From Trinickia mobilis (GTDB lineage Bacteria; Pseudomonadota; Gammaproteobacteria; Burkholderiales; Burkholderiaceae), in contig NZ_JAFLRF010000046.1 in NCBI RefSeq assembly GCF_017315705.1, positions 2,801 to 39,789 on the forward strand: a stretch of DNA of 36,989 nt, read 5' to 3'. Shown here in pieces: positions 32,085 to 36,989 of the stretch. Positions within the stretch are counted from its first letter, which is position 1. Each line of letters starts with the position of its first letter. The translations under genes were made by a program, and so were the position numbers. A model generated the notes under the pieces. It was not told where the DNA came from, did not search any database, and saw only the letters and a list, made by a program, of their open reading frames with translations.

Positions 32085-32394
32085 TACGCCGACCTCCGGA
32101 TTATGCCGCTGTGCGGGCGCGATGCCGCACCGCTGGCGGTGAACGCGCTTGAGAGCGTCGTTCAGCCAAGCCCGAATCGGTCGCAACGGGTGACCGGCCG
32201 GAACAAAGTCTTCCCGAACGGGGTCGTCAGTTCCGTCTCGTTCGTGTCCACCACGAACACTGCGAGGAGCTTGGCCGCTCTCGTCTCGCTGGCATTGGCG
32301 CTGACGAGATGGCGATCGCCCGCCATCTCGGAGAAGCTCTGTCCAGCCTTGTTTTCCTATTCTTCAATTGGCGTATGTGGGATCAGAGCCCTGT
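32085..32394. other. Unassigned stretch next to the transposase fragment
   Basis: Short plus-strand frames (for example DEMAIARHLGEALSSLVFLF near 32306-32368) suggest another gene remnant, but I cannot name it. No complete gene is seen. Confidence 0.35.
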
Positions 32395-33138
32395 CTATGA
32401 GCGGCGGAGCCATTCGTCTAAACCAATGCGGCCGAGGCGCGCCTCGCCCAACGGCACCAGGGAATGCGCCTCAACACGACCGCCGAAGTATAGGGCTTCG
32501 GGGTCACGCACGACCTCACGCGGGTCGCCGACCGCCTTCAGATAGCGGGCGACGATTTCGTTGAATGGCGCGCGCTCCGGGCCGGCGATCTCGACGATGC
32601 CGTTTTGTGGCGCCGCGAGCGCCACATCGGCAACCATGGCAGCGACGTCGTCGGCCGCGATCGGCTGGAACAGGCCTGGCGAAATCCTGACTGTGTTTCC
32701 ATCCGCACCGGAATCGGCAATGCCGCCAAGAAATTCCAGGAACTGGGTCGAGCGGATAACGGTGTAGGGAATGCCGGAGGCCTCGATCAGCTTCTCCTGG
32801 GCGACCTTGGCGCGAAAGTATCCATTGTCTGGCGTTCGGTCGGTCCCGACAATGGATAGTGCCACATGGTGCCCGACACCCGCTGTGGCTTCCGCCGCAA
32901 GAAGGTTGCGGCCGGAGGTCTCGAAGAATTCCAGCACCGCCTTGTCTTCAAATGACGGCGAATTGGCGAGGTCGATGACCACATGCGTGCCGGCCATGGC
33001 CTCCTGGAGCCCCTCGCCAGTAATGGTGTTGACACCGCTTTTGGGCGAGGCGGCAATGACATCGTGGCCGCCCTGCCGAAGTATGGCGACGGTCTTCGAG
33101 CCGATTAGGCCGGTGCCGCCGACGACGACGATCTTCAT
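32395..33138 (-). CDS. NmrA-like NAD(P)-binding SDR
   Basis: The 247-residue protein begins MKIVVVGGTGLIGSKTVAIL with the nucleotide-binding GGTGLIG loop. Other blocks are THVVIDLANSPSFED, HHVALSIVGTDR, YFRAKVAQEKLIEASGIPYT and VIRSTQFLEFL, then GIVEIAGPERAPFNEIV. This is the atypical-SDR/NmrA pattern, in which the Tyr-xxx-Lys is loosely kept (YFRAK). Members act as NAD(P)H-dependent reductases or redox sensors. ATG 33138 has GGAGG about 7 nt upstream. It is isolated from the LysR gene by 403 bp on the same strand. The substrate is unknown. Confidence 0.87.
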   Translation of the reverse strand: MKIVVVGGTGLIGSKTVAILRQGGHDVIAASPKSGVNTITGEGLQEAMAGTHVVIDLANSPSFEDKAVLEFFETSGRNLLAAEATAGVGHHVALSIVGTDRTPDNGYFRAKVAQEKLIEASGIPYTVIRSTQFLEFLGGIADSGADGNTVRISPGLFQPIAADDVAAMVADVALAAPQNGIVEIAGPERAPFNEIVARYLKAVGDPREVVRDPEALYFGGRVEAHSLVPLGEARLGRIGLDEWLRRS

Positions 33139-33541
33139 GGTTCACCCTCCATTGCCGACCACGGGAGCTCTTTGAATGGGCTCGCATGTGGCTAGCACAA
33201 TACTACAAAAAAAGCAGATCGCAAGAACGTCGGCACCGCGTCACCGGGCCGTGCGGGGAAGCTATTGCGGGGGCGACCTCGCTTATCGGCGCATCAACCG
33301 ACAGACACAAATTCTTGCATCCGTGCAGGATGCATCGTAGGCGTGGGCGGTGGCGTGCGGAAGACTCGCCGCGGGGAGCACCGCGTCGCGTTGTGAGCAT
33401 CAATCAAGATATGTTCAATCTCAGCGTCTGAAGCTAAGTGGACTTCTTGCGCTTTTGCGCGCGCTTGCGATGGGAAAGATCAATCGCGGCTTGTCTGGCA
33501 GAGGCGAAGACGCGGGGAACGCATCGTCGTTCGCGGTATCG
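33139..33541. other. 403-bp gene-free stretch
   Basis: The promoter of the SDR gene should be here. The only clear structure is the inverted repeat TGCATCC-GTGCA-GGATGCA at 33314-33332. No protein motif is seen. Confidence 0.45.
33314..33332. promoter_or_regulatory. Perfect 7-bp inverted repeat (possible operator)
   Basis: TGCATCC (33314-33320) and GGATGCA (33326-33332) around GTGCA. It lies 176 bp upstream of the SDR start and could be bound by a regulator or form a hairpin after the LysR gene. Confidence 0.4.
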
Positions 33542-34567
33542 TCACTCGATGGTCAATAACGTCGTCATCGTCGTCAGACACTGCAGGTCGAGCGCCCTCG
33601 CGTGCTCGGTCATGTAGTCGATGAACACACGGATTCGGGCAGGAAGATGCTTGCGGCTGAGATAGCAGAGGTAATGGCCGCCGTCTTCGGGTGCGTGCTG
33701 CGCGAGACAACTGATCAACTGGCCTTCGCCAAGCAGATCGCACACCTGATAGGCCGGCAACTGCGCGATGCCCAGCCCGTCGAGCACTGCCTGCAGGATC
33801 AGATCCACGTCATTGAACGTATGTTGCGCGGCGGGCTGGCGCCGCTGTGCAAGACCGTCGACCTTGAATTCCCACTCCCTGACGCGGCCCGATGCCGTGC
33901 GGAAGTTGATGCAGCGATGGCCGAGCAAGTCGTCGACGTGGCGCGGCAAGCCGTGAATCCGTGCATAGGCCGGCGATGCACAGACGATCATCTGCATCGG
34001 AATCAGCTGCCGCGCGACGATTCCGCTGTCTTCCATGCGTCCGTCTCGAAACGAGACGTCGATGCGATCGGCAGTGAAGTCGGCGGGGCGATCGTTCAGC
34101 AGCAGTTCCAGCATGATCTCGGGATATTGTGTGTGAAAATTGCGCAGCAGCGGCGCGACGATCTTGCGGCCGAAGCCGGGCGCGGCGCCGATGCGCAAGT
34201 GACCGCGAGGCGGCCCATTGCGCAGCTCCCGCATGTCCTCGAGCGCCTGGGCGATGCGCTCTATGCCCGACTGACAGTTCGCGTAGAAAAGCTCTCCTTC
34301 GCGCGTGAGCGACGTGCTGCGCGTTGTGCGCTGGAAAAGACGCGCATCGAGCTGAGCCTCGAGTTTCTGCACGTTGCGGCTAACCGAGGATCGGCCGATG
34401 CCAAGGCGATCACCCGCGCGGGCAAAGCTGCCTTCATTGGCGACGGCCAGAAAGGAAACGACGCCGGCGTAACTGGTCGCAAAGCTGCATGCGAACGGAT
34501 CGTCCGCGCCGGCAACGAGGCGGCGTGATGGGTAATCTGACATGGAAGCGCGAGTCGTGGAGTCCAT
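33542..34567 (-). CDS. LysR-family transcriptional regulator
   Basis: The 341-residue frame starts at ATG 34567, with a second ATG at 34543; neither has a Shine-Dalgarno. The LysR winged helix-turn-helix (about residues 37-95) is VVSFLAVANEGSFARAGDRL, GIGRSSVSRNVQKLEAQLDA and RLFQRTTRST. The effector domain follows (HLRIGAAPGFGRKIVAPLLR, LILQAVLDGLGIAQLPAYQV). It is longer at the N-terminus than usual (about 30 extra residues), so the later start may be real. It lies 85 bp downstream of the cupin gene. The sequence just upstream matches the ECF41 promoter motif, so it may belong to the sigma factor's regulon. Target genes are unknown. Confidence 0.88.
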   Translation of the reverse strand: MDSTTRASMSDYPSRRLVAGADDPFACSFATSYAGVVSFLAVANEGSFARAGDRLGIGRSSVSRNVQKLEAQLDARLFQRTTRSTSLTREGELFYANCQSGIERIAQALEDMRELRNGPPRGHLRIGAAPGFGRKIVAPLLRNFHTQYPEIMLELLLNDRPADFTADRIDVSFRDGRMEDSGIVARQLIPMQMIVCASPAYARIHGLPRHVDDLLGHRCINFRTASGRVREWEFKVDGLAQRRQPAAQHTFNDVDLILQAVLDGLGIAQLPAYQVCDLLGEGQLISCLAQHAPEDGGHYLCYLSRKHLPARIRVFIDYMTEHARALDLQCLTTMTTLLTIE

Positions 34568-34576
34568 GCACGACTA

Positions 34577-34603
34577 GACGTATGAGCGCCGCCATTTGTG
34601 ACA
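34577..34603 (-). promoter_or_regulatory. ECF41-type promoter motif before the LysR gene
   Basis: On the minus strand TGTCACA (34603-34597) is followed by 16 bp and CGTC (34580-34577), ten bases before ATG 34567. TGTCACA/CGTC are the published -35/-10 elements of ECF41 sigma factors, and an ECF41 gene lies 1.2 kb upstream. Confidence 0.55.
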
Positions 34604-34651
34604 GGGTCCGTCGTTTTTATTGAGGACGGAAGCGTGGGCATGCGCTCGGGC

Positions 34652-35059
34652 TTACTTCCCCGGCACGAGAATGGGCGCCCCCGTGTCCTTCAGCAGCAGC
34701 ACGATGAACTTTGCCGGTTGAGTCTGGCTTGCGTTGCGTCCGACGGTATGAATATCGTTCGGGCCCTCATAGAAGGTCTGTCCGGGCGTCAGCGTGACTT
34801 CCTTGCCGCCCTTGACTTGCATCACGATCGATCCTTCCAGCACATAGACGAACGCGTGCGCATGATGTCGATGGACAGGATCGACGGCACCCGGCGGATA
34901 GACGACGGTGATCATCAAGGCTTCCTTGCCCGGATAGTCGTCGAGCGGCTTCGTCATCAATGGCGTGACGATGGCTGCCGGCTGCGCGGCGCGGGTCTCG
35001 CCCATCAATGCGCAGACGACGACGGCCACGGCCAGTGCAGCGTTTTTCAAGCGAAGCAT
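34652..35059 (-). CDS. Secreted single-domain cupin
   Basis: The 135-residue protein has a signal peptide (about residues 1-25, ending ETRAA). One cupin domain follows: DPVHRHHAHAFVYVLEGSIV (metal-type His63, His65, His68, Glu75) and FYEGPNDIHTVGRNAS with the second-box His104. This His/Glu pattern fits a metal-binding cupin in the periplasm. ATG 35059 is chosen because the upstream part lacks a start and the signal peptide begins there. It lies between the CMD-family gene and the LysR gene, all leftward. The activity is unknown; it may be a dioxygenase-like or sensor protein linked to ECF41 output. Confidence 0.85.
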   Translation of the reverse strand: MLRLKNAALAVAVVVCALMGETRAAQPAAIVTPLMTKPLDDYPGKEALMITVVYPPGAVDPVHRHHAHAFVYVLEGSIVMQVKGGKEVTLTPGQTFYEGPNDIHTVGRNASQTQPAKFIVLLLKDTGAPILVPGK

Positions 35060-35133
35060 GGTGGTGTGTTCCCCAAATGACGCGGCCCGCGCGCGCGGGC
35101 CGAAGATAAAGACCGACAGCACAAGCCCGCAGG

Positions 35134-35613
35134 TCAGGCGAGATTGGCCTTGTCGAGGCCTAACGCCTTGTCCGACGAACCCGGCACGGTCTTGAACGCG
35201 ACGTTTGCGCGGTTCCACCCATTGATGGCCATGACTTCGAACGTTAGGTCCGACAGTTCCTTCTCGGCAAACTGGGTACGCACGCGCTCATAGATATCGT
35301 CGGGCACGCCGTGGTCGGGAAGCTTCGTCAGCACTTCCGTCCAGGCGAGCGCGGCACGTTCGCGCGGCGCAAAGAGCGTCGATTCGCGCCACGTCGCGAG
35401 ATGATGGAGGCGCAGTTCCCGCTCGCCGTGGATGCGCGCTTCCTTCACGTGCATGTCGAGGCAGAATCCACAACCATTGATCTGCGACGCCCGGATCGAC
35501 ACGAGATCACGGATCGATTCTTCGATTGCGCTGTCCTTCAGCAGATTGCTGAGTTCGAGGAACTTCCTGAACAGTTCCGGCGATTGCTGAATGTAGTTGA
35601 TACGTTGCGTCAT
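35134..35613 (-). CDS. Carboxymuconolactone decarboxylase/AhpD-family protein
   Basis: The 159-residue protein carries the AhpD-type redox motif Cys48-x-x-Cys51-x-x-x-His55 in QINGCGFCLDMHVKEAR. Preceding ELSNLLKDSAIEESIRDLVS and the later ERAALAWTEVLTKL are standard for the all-helical family. It is probably a thiol peroxidase-like protein rather than a true decarboxylase. AGGAG stands before ATG 35613. It lies 186 bp downstream of the ECF41 gene, the typical arrangement for ECF41 sigma factors, whose known or predicted target is such a CMD-family gene. Confidence 0.92.
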   Translation of the reverse strand: MTQRINYIQQSPELFRKFLELSNLLKDSAIEESIRDLVSIRASQINGCGFCLDMHVKEARIHGERELRLHHLATWRESTLFAPRERAALAWTEVLTKLPDHGVPDDIYERVRTQFAEKELSDLTFEVMAINGWNRANVAFKTVPGSSDKALGLDKANLA

Positions 35614-35799
35614 GATTTCTCCTGGCGACGATGAGTGAGCACCCGGGCTTCGCGGGCGCTGCTGGCGGCCGTCGGCCGCAGGAAGTCATCGTAGGTGGGC
35701 GCGGCGTGTCGCGGTAGGCGTGCGAACGGGCTCACCGTGTTGTACGCGAGGCACCATTCGACGAGTTGAGGCGCGTCCGCGCCCGAGAGTGATCGGCGT

Positions 35800-36681
35800 T
35801 CAGGCGTTGGAGTGTGCCGCCGCGATGCGTGCGAGCTTGTCAGGGTTGCGCTGCACATGGATACGAACGATGCGCTCGCCGTCCGTTTCGAACGACTGTG
35901 CCGATTCGAGCTTGCCTTCGATAAAGCGCAGCAGCGCCCATTGACCGTTGAGCACCACGAGCTTGACGCTGAGTTCGCTGCCATAACGGAGCGACGGCGC
36001 GTAGAAAAGCTGTGCGATGCGCCGGCCCCCCACCATCGGTTGTGGGGAGCTCGGGACTTTGCCGCCGCCGTCGCCGATCAGCATCGCGTCTTCGGCCAGC
36101 AACGCGTTGATCGCATGGAAGTCGCCGCCCTCCAGCGCCTGCGCGAAGGTCCGCAGCAGGCGAAGATGCGTCTCGCGCGACACTTCGTAATGCGGGCGTT
36201 CGTCGCGTAGTTGCGCTTTTGCACGGCTTACCAGTTGCCGGCACGCCGCCTTCGTCTTGCCGATGGCCTCAGCGACTTCGCCGTAGTCCGCGTCGAACAC
36301 CTCGCGCAGCAGGAAGGCTGCCCGCGCTTCCGGCGTCAGCCGCTCGAGCAGCGTCAGAAATGCCACGGAGACGTCGTCTGCACGCTCCGTGACCTCCTCG
36401 GGTGTCGCCGGTGAGTCGGTCATCTGCGGCTCGGGCAACCAGATGCCCGTGTAGTGTTCGCGCTGAATCTTCGCGGCGCGCAGACGGTCGATGGACATCC
36501 GTGTCGTGACCGCGACGAGCCACGCTTCCGCGTTATCGATGCTCTCGCGGGCCGCCGCATGCCAACGCAGCCAGACGTCCTGCACGATATCTTCGGCTTC
36601 GGCCACAGACCCCAGCATTCGATAGGCAATCTTCTGCAATCGGGGGCGGAGCCCGTTAAAGGCATGCGCGTCGTCGTCCAT
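35800..36681 (-). CDS. ECF41 RNA polymerase sigma factor with C-terminal regulatory domain
   Basis: The 293-residue protein starts at ATG 36681 (GAGGAAG 7 nt upstream); the frame continues to 36780 without a site. Sigma2 (about residues 10-75: AYRMLGSVAEAEDIVQDVWL) and sigma4 (about 105-160: LERLTPEARAAFLLREVFDA, AIGKTKAACRQLVSRAKAQL) are followed by a SnoaL-like domain (about 170-293). The ECF41 hallmarks are all present: WLPEP (81-85) in the linker, DGGGK (204-208) and NPDKL (279-283). In this group no anti-sigma gene is needed; the C-terminal domain sets activity. The signal is unknown. The downstream CMD-family gene fits the known ECF41 neighbourhood. Confidence 0.95.
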   Translation of the reverse strand: MDDDAHAFNGLRPRLQKIAYRMLGSVAEAEDIVQDVWLRWHAAARESIDNAEAWLVAVTTRMSIDRLRAAKIQREHYTGIWLPEPQMTDSPATPEEVTERADDVSVAFLTLLERLTPEARAAFLLREVFDADYGEVAEAIGKTKAACRQLVSRAKAQLRDERPHYEVSRETHLRLLRTFAQALEGGDFHAINALLAEDAMLIGDGGGKVPSSPQPMVGGRRIAQLFYAPSLRYGSELSVKLVVLNGQWALLRFIEGKLESAQSFETDGERIVRIHVQRNPDKLARIAAAHSNA

Positions 36682-36909
36682 GAACAGACTTCCTCTCGCG
36701 TTTGACACAAGCGCCGCCCGAACAGCGTGCTGGCAGTTGCATATTGCCACGGATGGGACAACGCTTGAGACGCTCGACATTGCCCTTTTGATCTACAGAA
36801 ATCAGAGCCATTGCGGTTCCCTTGGTCAAGGCGATAGGCGGGCATTTCCGCGAGATCGCGTCTGCACCCGATAACCGGCCATTCGGAATGGCCGGGTTCG
36901 CTACGCCGG
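36682..36909. other. Intergenic region between LysR 3' end and ECF41 gene
   Basis: Holds the promoter of the sigma gene, which I cannot pinpoint, and the hairpin at 36875-36895. No ECF41-type motif is seen here, so autoregulation through it is not supported. Confidence 0.4.
36875..36895 (-). terminator. Strong hairpin after the LysR gene
   Basis: CCGGCCATTC (36875-36884) and GAATGGCCGG (36886-36895) are perfect 10-bp arms with one base between. On the minus strand it starts 14 nt after the LysR stop. No U-run follows, so it is a terminator or mRNA-end structure by position only. Confidence 0.55.
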
Positions 36910-36989
36910 CTAGGTTGCCCGATCGAACTTGTGTGCAAACCGCTGCGTCGCCCATTCGATGAAGGCGCGCAACCGCTGGCTCATGTGCC
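36910..36989 (-). CDS. LysR-family regulator, C-terminal end (partial)
   Basis: Only the last 25 codons are present, with stop TAG at 36910-36912. They read MSQRLRAFIEWATQRFAHKF, followed by DRAT. The pattern S-x-R-L-R-x-F-I-x-W is the usual end of the LysR effector domain in beta-proteobacteria. The rest of the gene lies beyond the right edge. Confidence 0.75.
   Translation of the reverse strand, partial: HMSQRLRAFIEWATQRFAHKFDRAT

Noticed and set aside
31662-32564. 300-codon plus-strand frame as a complete gene
   Set aside because: Only 31890-32084 resembles a transposase; the rest has no family pattern and its end overlaps the SDR gene antisense.

Overview
The window (about 37 kb, high GC) reads like a chromosome or chromid segment of a Burkholderia sensu lato bacterium (Burkholderia, Paraburkholderia or Caballeronia). 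The grounds are a Burkholderiales-type general porin, the codon use, the density of LysR, TetR, LuxR and RpiR regulators, and many small catabolic gene sets. This assignment is inference from protein families; no rRNA or tRNA gene was seen. No CRISPR array or complete mobile element was seen either.

Positions 1-5340 are a decayed, recombined zone. It opens with the 3' end of a WD40-repeat gene. Next come a frameshifted NRAMP-type metal transporter remnant, an intact DUF2244 membrane protein gene, and a fragment of dinB abutting a fragment of an isopenicillin-N-synthase-like oxygenase gene. Two small hypothetical genes follow, then a truncated FAD-linked oxidase fused to a foreign tail, and the C-terminal half of a tyrosine recombinase. 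A Cys-rich lipoprotein (5343-6119) and a small hypothetical gene follow. A redox-type pair (NAD(P)-binding SDR plus DoxX) lies divergent from its probable TetR repressor, with two matching operators between them.

Positions 8892-9598 are gene-free and hold repeats and a gene tail. From 9598 to 20999 two blocks diverge. Leftward are a LuxR/MalT-type ATPase regulator, an AMP-forming acyl-CoA ligase, a porin and a BON-domain protein. Rightward are an MDR quinone oxidoreductase, a TauD/TfdA-type dioxygenase, a BKACE (DUF849) beta-keto acid cleavage enzyme, an MFS transporter and an RBBP9-like hydrolase. Together they look like uptake, activation, oxidation and cleavage of an unidentified carboxylic acid.

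Positions 22134-30283 form the most coherent system. An RpiR-family regulator with a 13-bp motif at its own promoter precedes an eight-gene set that carries the same motif, inverted, at its promoter. The set has a GlnHPQ-type ABC importer, a C45 autoproteolytic acyltransferase/amidase, a crotonase, an NDP-forming acyl-CoA ligase and a second, catalytically atypical crotonase. I infer import and hydrolysis of an N-acylated compound, CoA activation of the released acid, and chain shortening. The substrate cannot be read from sequence.

Positions 30466-36989 hold leftward genes: a Tat-exported alpha/beta hydrolase, an IS256-type transposase remnant, an NmrA-like SDR, a LysR regulator, a cupin, an AhpD/CMD-family protein, an ECF41 sigma factor with its C-terminal regulatory domain, and the 3' end of another LysR gene. 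An exact match to the ECF41 promoter motif lies directly before the complete LysR gene.
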